Assembly (NCBI GenBank): GCA_938743325.2
Contig: OW568879.1
Coordinates: 620,001 to 684,000, forward strand
Source of the DNA: Pycnococcus provasolii
Lineage: Eukaryota; Chlorophyta; Pseudoscourfieldiophyceae; Pseudoscourfieldiales; Pycnococcaceae
DNA: 64,000 bases
Direction: 5' to 3'
The notes under the pieces are model-generated. The model saw only the letters and a program-made list of their open reading frames with translations, had not been told where the DNA came from and did no database searches. The position numbers and the translations under genes are program-made. The first letter of the stretch is position 1. Each line of letters opens with the position of its first letter. Positions 42,862 to 50,868 of the stretch are shown piece by piece.

Positions 42862-43338
42862 GATATGATTCGTTGATGAGCGATGAGGAGGATGATGAAC
42901 CCAATAATGGACCGAACGACTGGTGGGGGAGGGGAGATGTTCACAGGACAGGAAGGTGTGTGTGGATAAGAAAAGAACAAGAGCTCGGCCCAGGCCCAGG
43001 GGGAAGATCTTTGGGGGGACTGTAGCCCTAACCCTAACCCTAGCCCTAACCCTAACAACTGGGTTAGGGGTTAGAAGTAGGGGTTAGAAGTAACTAGGGG
43101 TTAGGGGTTTCTTCTCGTGCTTGGCACGCGTGGCCGTGGCCCGGTGGGGTAAGAAGCCTTTGGGTTTTATAGTTCGGATCTGCTCCCTGCTGGTCGTGTT
43201 CCTCGGGCCCGGTCCTCCGATCTCGACTTCTCTCATTGAGCATTGGTACTCTCCACCGCTCCACGAAGTCTCATTCCCTTGTACCAACCACTACTCTCAC
43301 CACGTGGTCGTCCTTGCTCGGAATTCCAAAATAAGGAC
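42862..43338. other. Divergent spacer, SDR39U1 / UFC1
   Basis: About 480 bp. The telomere-like array in the middle changes strand at about 43058: the part nearer SDR39U1 is G-rich on its coding strand, the part nearer UFC1 is G-rich on the plus strand. The SDR39U1 leader side has a GGTGGGGGAGGGGAG run (C/T-rich on its coding strand). No coding content beyond a GTG-type opening of the UFC1 frame. Confidence 0.65.
43026..43110. repeat. Bidirectional telomere-like array
   Basis: Five CCCTAA-type units (43026-43057) are followed by about five GGGGTTAG units (43061-43110). The polarity flip falls inside a divergent promoter region, so that each half is G-rich on the coding strand of the gene it faces. 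Confidence 0.8.
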
Positions 43339-43836
43339 ATGTCTGAGTTCGATCACCTGAAGTCTCATTTGCGATCCATCCCGCTCATGCGCGTCGACGC
43401 ATCGCCGCGTGACGCCGAGAAGTGGAAAGAGCGACTCAAGGAGGAACTCATGGCGCTCATAGCTTTCGTCAAAATGAACAAGGAAAACGACAACGACTGG
43501 TTCACGCTCGCGCCGGAAAACGCAGAAGGAACCAAGTGGAAGGGAAAGGTGTGGTACGTGCACAACCTCATCAGGTACGAGTTTGACCTGCAGTTCGAAA
43601 TACCCGCGACGTACCCAACAACAGCGCCGGAACTCGAACTGCCGGAGCTGGATGGGAAAACGCACAAAATGTACAGGGGAGGCAAAATATGCCTCACCGT
43701 GCACTTTAAGCCGCTGTGGGCGAAAAACGCACCGCACTTCGGCATCGCACACGCGCTGTGCCTAGGAATGGGGCCGTGGCTCGCGGCGGAAGTGCCTGTG
43801 CTTGTGGATGAGGGGAAGGTGCAACCAAAAAGCTAG
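43339..43836 (+). CDS. UFC1: UFC1, UFM1-conjugating enzyme
   Basis: A 165-residue E2-like enzyme of the ufmylation pathway, acting on ER-bound ribosomes. The whole sequence is collinear with UFC1: [17 protein letters not shown], the domain core [19 protein letters not shown], and the active site [16 protein letters not shown] with the catalytic cysteine at residue 118 (116 in human). The length matches (human 167). ATG 43339 begins MSEFDHL after a GTG-opened extension that has no counterpart in the family. It is convergent with the MazG-like gene. Confidence 0.95.
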   Translation: MSEFDHLKSHLRSIPLMRVDASPRDAEKWKERLKEELMALIAFVKMNKENDNDWFTLAPENAEGTKWKGKVWYVHNLIRYEFDLQFEIPATYPTTAPELELPELDGKTHKMYRGGKICLTVHFKPLWAKNAPHFGIAHALCLGMGPWLAAEVPVLVDEGKVQPKS

Positions 43837-43932
43837 ACTTTTTTCTCATTTCAGCTGATAACACAACGGAATGTATGGTTAGTTTACTCTTGTCATGCTG
43901 CGGTGCTCCTCAGGTTGGTGGCATTATTGCAT

Positions 43933-44502
43933 CTAGCAAGGTCCACCGTGACGGTTGACAATCGACCGAATGTCCGCGCGGCTGTATCGCACGGACTTGA
44001 GAGTCTTCATGTCGCTACGCCGGTAGATGTTGAAGGTTCCATCAGGCTGCCTCTCGTAGTAAGCCTCTGTGCCATCCTTGTTTCTGTAGTGCTCCACCGT
44101 CTCCTGCGCCTCCTGCTCGGTTTTGGCGGCTTTGGACATGTTGCTCCGGTGCACCTCGTCGACGAGCTCTTTGTAACACGCGCCCATGCCAAACTCAAGC
44201 GCCGTTCCAGACAAAACGTACTGAATATCCGCCAAGGCATCTGCCACCTCCACCAGGTCGTTGCTCGCAATAGCTTCTTTCAGCTCGTTCAGCTCTTCTT
44301 GGAGGAGGTTGACACGCAACGCCGAGCGTGCCGGTGCTGGCATCGCCGGCGACGCCAACACGTCGACGTTGAACTGCGAGTGGAAATCAAAGGTCTGCTT
44401 GAGCGAGTCGGGCATGGGCAGCGCCGGCACGCCAGGGGCATCTTGCACGGGCGCTGACTTGTCGCTGAGCGGACTGCCGGAGCCTTCGGCGCCACGGCCC
44501 AT
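43933..44502 (-). CDS. MazG-like nucleotide pyrophosphohydrolase
   Basis: A 189-residue all-alpha NTP-PPase (MazG/PRA-PH superfamily). The metal-binding signature EELNELKEA, then EVADALADIQYVL, gives the ExxE...ExxD pattern. A short central domain (LVDEVHRSNMSKA) and a C-terminal tail with DGTFNIYRR follow. Such proteins hydrolyse non-canonical or excess nucleoside triphosphates; the plant-type dCTPase and the HisE-type PRA-PH are alternatives. The N-terminal 60 residues are Pro/Ala-rich with no clear targeting. ATG 44502 is the first in frame after a GTG-opened extension; its leader is C/T-rich on the coding strand. Confidence 0.82.
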   Translation of the reverse strand: MGRGAEGSGSPLSDKSAPVQDAPGVPALPMPDSLKQTFDFHSQFNVDVLASPAMPAPARSALRVNLLQEELNELKEAIASNDLVEVADALADIQYVLSGTALEFGMGACYKELVDEVHRSNMSKAAKTEQEAQETVEHYRNKDGTEAYYERQPDGTFNIYRRSDMKTLKSVRYSRADIRSIVNRHGGPC

Positions 44503-44682
44503 GGCACTGGTGGTCAATAATGATGGGAGAGGGGGGGAGGATGGTTTGAACGGGACCGGGGCGCCGAAAACGAGCGGCAAAACATGGAAACCCCACCCCA
44601 AGTCAAAACCCGAAAAATCAAGAGTTTGGGGGTTTGTCACAACGAAACTTGTTACTACCTGAAGCTTAAAGGTACTGTATGG

Positions 44683-46134
44683 CTATGACGCGCGCGGGTA
44701 AAACACGTCGAGCGTCTTGGCGGGAATGCGACGCAGCATGTCTCTCGGGAAGATGCGGAGCAGCTGCCACGCGATGTCCAAGCTCTGGTAGATGGTGCGC
44801 TTCTCGTACGCGCCCTGCGTCACAAACGTGCTCTCAAACTTATCCAGAAACTCCAAGTACAGCAAATCTTCCTGGCTCAGAGCCTCCTCGCCAACCACAG
44901 CCTTCATCGACAGCACGTCCTTCGCAATTGCATAGCACGCATAGAGCTGGTTTGACACCTCGCCGTGGTCCCTCCGCGTCATACCCTCGCCCACGGCGCT
45001 CTTCATCAACCTCGACAGGCTCGGAAGCACGTTGATCGGTGGGTACACCTGCCGGTTGTTCAGCGCGCGCTCGACGTAGATCTGACCCTCGGTGATGTAT
45101 CCAGTCAGGTCAGGGATGGGGTGCGTGATGTCGTCGTTCGGCATCGTCAAAATGGGAAGCTGCGTGATGGACCCCTTGCACCCCTTGATGCGACCGGCAC
45201 GCTCGTAAATCGTCGCAAGGTCCGTGTACATGTACCCGGGATATCCGCGCCGACCTGGAACCTCCTCGCGTGCCGCACTCACCTCGCGAAGCGCGTCCGC
45301 GTAACTACTCATGTCCGTCAATATCACGAGCACGTGTTTCCCCCTCTCGTACGCGAGGTACTCGGCAACCGTCAGTGCGATGCGCGGCGTGACGATGCGC
45401 TCGATGGTCGGGTCGTTCGCTAAGTTGAGGAAAAGCACGGTGTGTCCCATGGCACCGTTCTCCTCAAAGTCGCGCTGAAAGAAAGACGCGGTCTCCATGT
45501 TCACTCCCATGGCGGCAAACACAAGGCAGAACTCGTCACCTTCGTCGCCGTCGCCGTCTTCTTCACCCTCCGGTCGCACGAGACCCGCTTGCCTGCAAAT
45601 CTGCGCGGCGATGGCGTTGTGCGGCAAACCTGCGGCGGAGAAGAGCGGGATTTTCTGGCCACGTGCGATGCTGTTCATGACGTCAATTGTCGAGATTCCC
45701 GTGCATATCATCTCCTCGGGGTACGTGCGCTCCGCGGGGTTGATGGGCGACCCGTTAATGTCGCGGTACGCCTCGGGTAAGATGGGTGGCCCGCCGTCGA
45801 TGGGCTTCCCCGAGCCGTTAAAGACGCGCCCGAGCATGTCCTCCGCGACTGGCGTGTGCATGGTCTGCCCTGTGAATGTGACCGTAGTGGACGTCGTGTC
45901 GACTCCCGACGTCCCCTCGAATACCTGCACGACCGCCCGTTCTCCGTCCGCCTCGAGCACCTGTCCTCTTCGCACGGATCCGTCACCGAGCTTGATGTTA
46001 ACGATTTCGGCGTACATGGGTGCGCGCACGTTGTCGAGCACCACGAGAGGTCCGGCGACGGCGCACACGGTTCTGTACGCGACGTGCGGCGAGCACGCGT
46101 ACGCCGGAGCATCCTCCGAGGAGGAGGACGCCAT
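44683..46134 (-). CDS. V-type ATPase subunit B
   Basis: A 483-residue regulatory (non-catalytic) subunit of the V1 sector, which acidifies vacuoles and Golgi. The family sequence is complete: [74 protein letters not shown] and [18 protein letters not shown]. It lacks the catalytic Walker A lysine loop, as usual for B subunits. Divergence is mainly in an acidic insert (about 195-205). Length matches plants (about 488). The ATG at 46134 begins MASSSSE. Confidence 0.97.
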   Translation of the reverse strand: MASSSSEDAPAYACSPHVAYRTVCAVAGPLVVLDNVRAPMYAEIVNIKLGDGSVRRGQVLEADGERAVVQVFEGTSGVDTTSTTVTFTGQTMHTPVAEDMLGRVFNGSGKPIDGGPPILPEAYRDINGSPINPAERTYPEEMICTGISTIDVMNSIARGQKIPLFSAAGLPHNAIAAQICRQAGLVRPEGEEDGDGDEGDEFCLVFAAMGVNMETASFFQRDFEENGAMGHTVLFLNLANDPTIERIVTPRIALTVAEYLAYERGKHVLVILTDMSSYADALREVSAAREEVPGRRGYPGYMYTDLATIYERAGRIKGCKGSITQLPILTMPNDDITHPIPDLTGYITEGQIYVERALNNRQVYPPINVLPSLSRLMKSAVGEGMTRRDHGEVSNQLYACYAIAKDVLSMKAVVGEEALSQEDLLYLEFLDKFESTFVTQGAYEKRTIYQSLDIAWQLLRIFPRDMLRRIPAKTLDVFYPRAS

Positions 46135-46572
46135 TTGCCGAAATGATGGGATGGAAAAAGGAGGGGGGCGAGGGAGGAGGGCAGGAGGAGTGGGCGGGAG
46201 GGGAAACCGTTCACAGAGGAATCCCCAAAGAACACAATCCTAAATAGCCCTGGCATGATGTCACATGATGTCACTGGGCCGGGCCTCACAAACCGGGGAA
46301 CTTCCCGACAAACGGACGATTGCGTCCGAGGAGGCGAATTGCACTGAACTGCTTCTCACCACGGGCAACAAAGAGGACCCGGGGACCGTTCGGAGGGATG
46401 GTAGAAATTAGAATAATAATACCCTAGTTAAGAAGTACTTCTTACCCTAACATTACGTCACTTCCCTACGTCCCGTCCCCTTCCATTGTTTTTGATTAAT
46501 TTTTGTTTTGACCACCTTTTTCAACGCACTTTCTCACCGGCCCTCCCCCTTCGAGGATTTTGTTCCTCAGCC
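46135..46572. other. Divergent spacer, V-ATPase B / Cys-rich gene
   Basis: About 440 bp. Next to the V-ATPase ATG the plus strand is purine-rich (GGAGGGGGGCGAGGGAGG), so its leader is C/T-rich. Around 46418-46455 are two CCCTA motifs, G-rich on the V-ATPase strand. The right end is a C/T-rich leader for the plus-strand gene. No coding content. Confidence 0.5.
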
Positions 46573-47856
46573 ATGGCGTCCTCCCTAAGAGTACGGGTAG
46601 GAGTGGTGCAGGGCTCGCTGTCGCGGTCCTTCCTGTTTCTGCCTCTCCTTGTCCTCCTCTTTGTCGTGACAACTGCTCGTCACGGAGGACACCTTGGTCA
46701 TGGTGGTGGTGGTGGTGGGATGGGCTCGAGGAGGATTGGCTTGGGCTCGTCGTCACTATTTGTGTCGGCGCAATCTCCATCAGAGTGGCAGTGCTGCTCC
46801 GCGGAATTCGAAAATCTACGAAACCGCACGTTCGATGGACTGCTCTTTGACGCATCCAACCGTGCCGACCTAGACTTTCCAACGGATGAGACAGCACTCC
46901 CTGCCATCTGCCCAGGGGGAATCGCGTGCTGCGTTCCAGGATGTCTGCCAGATGGACTCAATCTTCGTGCGCTAAGAAACGAGTGCTGCTGCAACGACGT
47001 TGAGACCATTGGAAACTTTCTCGAACAATCTAGGCAGCTGCAGTATCGGATCCCTGGCAATTGTGCATACGGACGATATCCTGGGCGCAGGTGGTGGTGG
47101 TGGTTTCGGCGTCGAGCAGGAGGAGGAGGAGGAGGAGGAGGAGCCGGCGGTAATCGCCCCAACGGGGCGAACCGACTGGAATCGCCTCGGCGGCCTCGCC
47201 AGCGAAATGATCAGCAACAGGTGCAGCAGCAGCAGCCTTCAACAACGATTGATGCTTCAGCAACAGCAGCGGCGCCACCACCACCAACAACAACAGCAAG
47301 CAACTACATAGTGCAGGACTGCCTGGACGAATTCCCGCGTTGCATCATGAACAAATGTACTGTCGACGCAGGTGCTCTTCTCGCCCAGCAGCAGCCAGCA
47401 TGTTCGTACGATACAACGGGAAAATTGACGTGTCCCGGACTTCCATGCACGTTTGGTCTTCTGCCAACGACTTGTATGGAGACAGAGCTCGAGCCGTTTG
47501 GCGAGTGGGGTTTGCTCAGCGGCTCAGCGCGCGACGAGGAGGAGAATGACAACAATAATAACGGCGACGGTGAAGTCAAACCGGTTCAATGCTACTGTGC
47601 AGGTGGTGTTCAGCAGGTGCGCGGCGGTGGAAGGCAGTGCGCGGGCGAATTTCGGCAAGCACGCAGGCGCTTACCAGGACCAGAGGCGATTGCACGTGCG
47701 TGCATCGTGAACGAGACGGCGACTCCGCTGATGGAAGTTCGGCCATGTCCGGTGCCACTCGACGCGACTGGGCAAAGGATCATCTCGTCGCAACGGCTTG
47801 ATAAGACGATGGTTCTCGATGGGGTGGAGGAGGAGATGTTGACACCTGAGCCATGA
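46573..47856 (+). CDS. Secreted Cys-rich protein, unknown
   Basis: A 427-residue protein with a signal-peptide-like start (hydrophobic RSFLFLPLLVLLFVVTTA at about residue 18). It has a Cys-rich N-domain (ECCCNDVETIGNFLEQ and CCVPGCLPDGL), a low-complexity middle (RRWWWWFRRR, poly-Gly, Gln-rich and Pro/Thr stretches) and a second Cys-rich domain (CLDEFPRCIMNKCTVD, CYCAGGVQQVRGG, ending in an acidic tail). No family recognised. The tryptophan/glycine stretch at about 47090-47150 has repeated GGT/GGA codons between two CAG trinucleotides and could hide a short intron. Start ATG 46573 follows a TTG-opened extension. It is convergent with the glutaredoxin. Confidence 0.6.
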   Translation: MASSLRVRVGVVQGSLSRSFLFLPLLVLLFVVTTARHGGHLGHGGGGGGMGSRRIGLGSSSLFVSAQSPSEWQCCSAEFENLRNRTFDGLLFDASNRADLDFPTDETALPAICPGGIACCVPGCLPDGLNLRALRNECCCNDVETIGNFLEQSRQLQYRIPGNCAYGRYPGRRWWWWFRRRAGGGGGGGGAGGNRPNGANRLESPRRPRQRNDQQQVQQQQPSTTIDASATAAAPPPPTTTASNYIVQDCLDEFPRCIMNKCTVDAGALLAQQQPACSYDTTGKLTCPGLPCTFGLLPTTCMETELEPFGEWGLLSGSARDEEENDNNNNGDGEVKPVQCYCAGGVQQVRGGGRQCAGEFRQARRRLPGPEAIARACIVNETATPLMEVRPCPVPLDATGQRIISSQRLDKTMVLDGVEEEMLTPEP

Positions 47857-47980
47857 TGACGAACGAAGTGAGAGACGAATGCTAATCGGAATTTTTTTGC
47901 GAGTAAACAGACAAACACATTTTTGACTTTTTTTTTTGGACAAAATTCTTTTGTTTACTTGTGCTTTTACCGGTGTACTT

Positions 47981-49114
47981 TTATGCGACGGTATCCTTGA
48001 GCTCGCCGCTCGATGCCATCTCCTCGATGATGTCACATCCGCCCACAAGCTCGCCGTCCACATACAGCTGCGGGTACGTCGGCCAGCTGCTGTAGCTCTT
48101 CAAGCCCTCGCGCACGTCTTGCATGTCCTCCGCGAGGATGTCCACATGCGCGAAGTTCGAGCACCCCGCGCCGTTCAGCGCCGCGACGACGCGCCGCGAG
48201 AAGCCGCACCGCGGTTCGTCCGGCACACCCTTCATGAAGAGCACCACCTTGTCTCCGTGAATGAGGCTTTCAATTTTCGCAGTCAGCGGATCTTTTCCAA
48301 GCGTATCCTTGAGCTCGCCGCTCGATGCCATCTCCTCGATGATGTCACATCCGCCCACAAGCTCGCCGTCCACATACAGCTGTGGGTACGTCGGCCAGCT
48401 GCTGTAGCTCTTCAAGCCCTCGCGCACGTCTTGCATGTCCTCCGCGAGGATGTCCACATGCGCGAAGCTCGAGCACTCCGCGCCGTTCAGCGCCGCGACG
48501 ACGCGCCGCGAGAAGCCGCACCGCGGTTCGTCCGGCACACCCTTCATGAAGAGCACCACCTTGTCTCCGTGAATGAGGCTTTCAATTTTCGCAGTCAGCG
48601 GGTCCTTTCCTGTTGTCGTCGTGTGTGTGGTCGTGGTTGCTTCGTTCGGTTCCCCGAGAGCAGCCTTGACAGCGTCTGCGACCCCCTTGACGTCTGCTCC
48701 GTTAATTTTGGAGACGACGGCCCACCCTTCGTCGTTCAAGGGTGCGCCTGTCGCCGCCTTGTTATTTTTCGCGACGACAACGAACGTGGGCACCGCAGTG
48801 ACGTCGAAGAGTTCGCACGCGTCCGGTTGTTCTTCCGCGTCCGCTTCGAGTATGAGTAGCGTTGGGTACTGCGCCGCGATGAGCGCGAGCGGCTGCGGCA
48901 TGGCGCGGCACGGTTCGCACCACGGCGCTGAGAAGTAGAAGAGCAGAGCGTCCGCTGTGTAAGCGTTGTCGTCGTGGAGATGAGCTGCGATACATTTTTT
49001 GTCCCCCAGAGCGTCGAGTACATTTGTTGTTATGGATTTCGCATTCGCCGAGGATGCCCCTGAGGCGGAAGACAGCAGGCGCAGGTTGTTTTGTGGAGAA
49101 GTTGACATGGCCAT
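47981..49114 (-). CDS. Monothiol glutaredoxin, Trx-Grx-Grx (GRXS17/Grx3 type)
   Basis: A 377-residue Fe-S trafficking glutaredoxin. A thioredoxin-like domain with FYFSAPWCEPCRAM (about 60-76) is followed by two monothiol Grx domains, each with the CGFS motif in PDEPRCGFSRRVV and the GSH-binding segment WPTYPQLYVDGELVGGCDI. The two Grx domains differ by only a few residues. It resembles the PICOT/Grx3 and plant GRXS17 class, which delivers 2Fe-2S clusters and controls iron regulation in cytosol and nucleus. Start ATG 49114 or 49108; a TTG-opened extension was rejected. The Trx CEPC site is unusual: many class members have a degenerate AxxC site. Confidence 0.93.
   Translation of the reverse strand: MAMSTSPQNNLRLLSSASGASSANAKSITTNVLDALGDKKCIAAHLHDDNAYTADALLFYFSAPWCEPCRAMPQPLALIAAQYPTLLILEADAEEQPDACELFDVTAVPTFVVVAKNNKAATGAPLNDEGWAVVSKINGADVKGVADAVKAALGEPNEATTTTHTTTTGKDPLTAKIESLIHGDKVVLFMKGVPDEPRCGFSRRVVAALNGAECSSFAHVDILAEDMQDVREGLKSYSSWPTYPQLYVDGELVGGCDIIEEMASSGELKDTLGKDPLTAKIESLIHGDKVVLFMKGVPDEPRCGFSRRVVAALNGAGCSNFAHVDILAEDMQDVREGLKSYSSWPTYPQLYVDGELVGGCDIIEEMASSGELKDTVA
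47991..48610 (-). repeat. Duplicated Grx-coding segment, 2 x about 312 bp
   Basis: The DNA at 47991-48302 recurs at 48303-48610 with only a handful of base differences, including in silent positions. The unit encodes a complete Grx domain plus linker (104 residues). Confidence 0.93.
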
Positions 49115-49182
49115 GAGGATGGAGGAAGGGGGAGGGGGAAACAACAACAAGAGCCTTCGAAGTCACGTGACTTCTCCCCCGA

Positions 49183-49238
49183 ACCCTAACCCTAACACAT
49201 AACCCTAACCCTAATGTCTAACTCTAACCCTAACTCCC
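49183..49238 (-). repeat. Telomere-like array, glutaredoxin side
   Basis: About eight CCCTAA-type units on the plus strand, G-rich on the glutaredoxin coding strand, about 70-125 bp upstream of its ATG. Confidence 0.85.
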
Positions 49239-49398
49239 TGAAGATAGATGGTCCCAGCCTGTTCGTGGTCCTTCCGGGGTTCGGTAAGCCCCAGGGGATC
49301 GTTCCCTTTATTATTCCAGAACTCCGGGGCTCGGGGGGAGGGAAGAAAGTGGGAAGAACTCCTTCCGAAATGCTTCCGAAAAGATTCAAGATTCCTTA

Positions 49399-49436
49399 TT
49401 CGGGGTTCGGGGTTCGGGGTTCGGGGTTCGGGGTTA
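49399..49436 (+). repeat. TTCGGGG tandem array
   Basis: Five perfect TTCGGGG units, G-rich on the TrpF coding strand, about 155-190 bp upstream of its ATG. Together with the array at 49183-49238 it gives each divergent gene its own G-rich element. Confidence 0.85.
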
Positions 49437-49589
49437 ATCCAGATTGGCCGCCCCATCACATGCATGAAGCTTGAAGAGAATCAGATTCTCCGGATAGAAT
49501 ACTTCTTGTTTTACGCTCCTGCCCCTCTCCTCCCACGTTGGTTGTAGACTCCCTCTGCCCCGGGGCTCTTTGATCTCGCGAGGGTGATT

Positions 49590-50570
49590 ATGATGATGGC
49601 GGCGCACTTGCCCTTTTCTAATGCGTCGTCGTCGAGGAGACCTTGCAATAACTCCTGTGCTTATCGTCTTTCTTCTCATAGTCGTCGTAGTCTTGGTCAT
49701 TCTTATCTTGGTCATCATACGTCATTGAGAAGAGTTGTGGTGTCATCTTCATCTTCTTCACCTTCATCGTCGTCGTCACCCTCAGTGGAATCCTCACCTT
49801 TGGTGAAAATTTGTGGCGTCTCCTCTCTCGCGTGCGCGTCTAACATCCTCGAAGGACCAAAGTCACCAAACATCGACTTCATGGGCATGATTCTCTGGCC
49901 AGGTACCGCAGATAAGCCGTGCAAAAGGTACTGCGCCAACGGGAACATGGACGAAGTCGCAAAGATGGTCGACTTAGCCAAACAAAATGACGTCACGCCA
50001 GTCGGCGTGTTCGTCGACGAGGATGCAGACACCATCATGCAAGTCGCAAACCAGGTGGGACTCGAGTGGGTGCAGCTGCACGGCGACGGCGCGAGAGCCG
50101 CACTTCGCAAACTGCCCATGAAACTTAAGGTGATCTACGTCATGGCCACCGACCCACAGACGGGGAAACTGACGACGCCAAAACCGGGCGAAGACGCCGT
50201 CGAAGATCGCAAGAAGAGCTACGACGCGGGGAAAAATCCCATGGCGGCCGTCGACTTTATCAGCGCCGGACGACGCGTCGTCGACTACGTGCTCATTGAC
50301 GGACCGTCACCAGGAAGTGGAGAGAGCGCGGTGGATGCGAAGAGCGGGGGACTCGCCAAGCTGCAGGTGCCCCGTGGGTGCTCACGAAAGGGTTGGATTC
50401 TTGCCGGTGGCCTTGCGCCAGACAACGTGCAAACTGCGATTGAGACGTGCCCGTTCATGCCGAACGTCGTCGACGTGTCTAGTGGAGTGTGCACGTCAGA
50501 CGGAATCACCAAAGACGCCGACAAGGTGAGCGCCTTCGTTTCCGCCGCCACGAATGCGATGGTGGCATGA
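49590..50570 (+). CDS. Phosphoribosylanthranilate isomerase, plastid
   Basis: A 326-residue TrpF enzyme of the tryptophan pathway. The Ser/Arg-rich first 60 residues resemble a plastid transit peptide. The TIM-barrel signatures are LVKICGV (catalytic Cys), VGVFVDED, WVQLHGDG, VDYVLIDGP (catalytic Asp), WILAGGLAPDNV and VVDVSSGVCT. A long loop at about 185-215 extends the barrel relative to the bacterial enzyme. The ATG triplet at 49590-49598 offers three adjacent starts; the frame opens at a GTG just before. TGTAA begins 2 bp after the stop. Confidence 0.93.
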   Translation: MMMAAHLPFSNASSSRRPCNNSCAYRLSSHSRRSLGHSYLGHHTSLRRVVVSSSSSSPSSSSSPSVESSPLVKICGVSSLACASNILEGPKSPNIDFMGMILWPGTADKPCKRYCANGNMDEVAKMVDLAKQNDVTPVGVFVDEDADTIMQVANQVGLEWVQLHGDGARAALRKLPMKLKVIYVMATDPQTGKLTTPKPGEDAVEDRKKSYDAGKNPMAAVDFISAGRRVVDYVLIDGPSPGSGESAVDAKSGGLAKLQVPRGCSRKGWILAGGLAPDNVQTAIETCPFMPNVVDVSSGVCTSDGITKDADKVSAFVSAATNAMVA

Positions 50571-50572
50571 GA

Positions 50573-50577
50573 TGTAA
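50573..50577 (+). terminator. Candidate TGTAA poly(A) signal, TrpF
   Basis: TGTAA 2 bp after the stop codon of the TrpF gene. Confidence 0.35.
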
Positions 50578-50868
50578 GAATTCTTTTTGTCCATTCACAC
50601 CACTCACCACTCACCATCCATGTCCATTCAAAGCGCGTTTTTCACATGGCGCGTGCTAAAAGAGGCGATGATGATGTGGTACAAGTGTGTGGGAAAAATG
50701 GTTAAATGGCGCGCAGCAACTTCGCAAGCCTCGCGTCGTGATATCCAAAGGTAGAATGCGAAAAAAATAAACAAAAATAATAAATTAAAAACACCAATTG
50801 CTATTTATTCATGGTTACTAAGGTTAATATCTTAACTATTGATACAGAAAAATACTGTTTTTTTTGTT

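Larger units (their letters stand above)
49115..49589. other. Divergent spacer, glutaredoxin / TrpF
   Basis: About 475 bp. From left to right: a purine-rich run (C/T-rich on the glutaredoxin coding strand), a C-strand telomere-like array (49183-49238), unique DNA, a TTCGGGG array (49399-49436) and a C/T-rich leader before the TrpF ATG. Confidence 0.6.
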
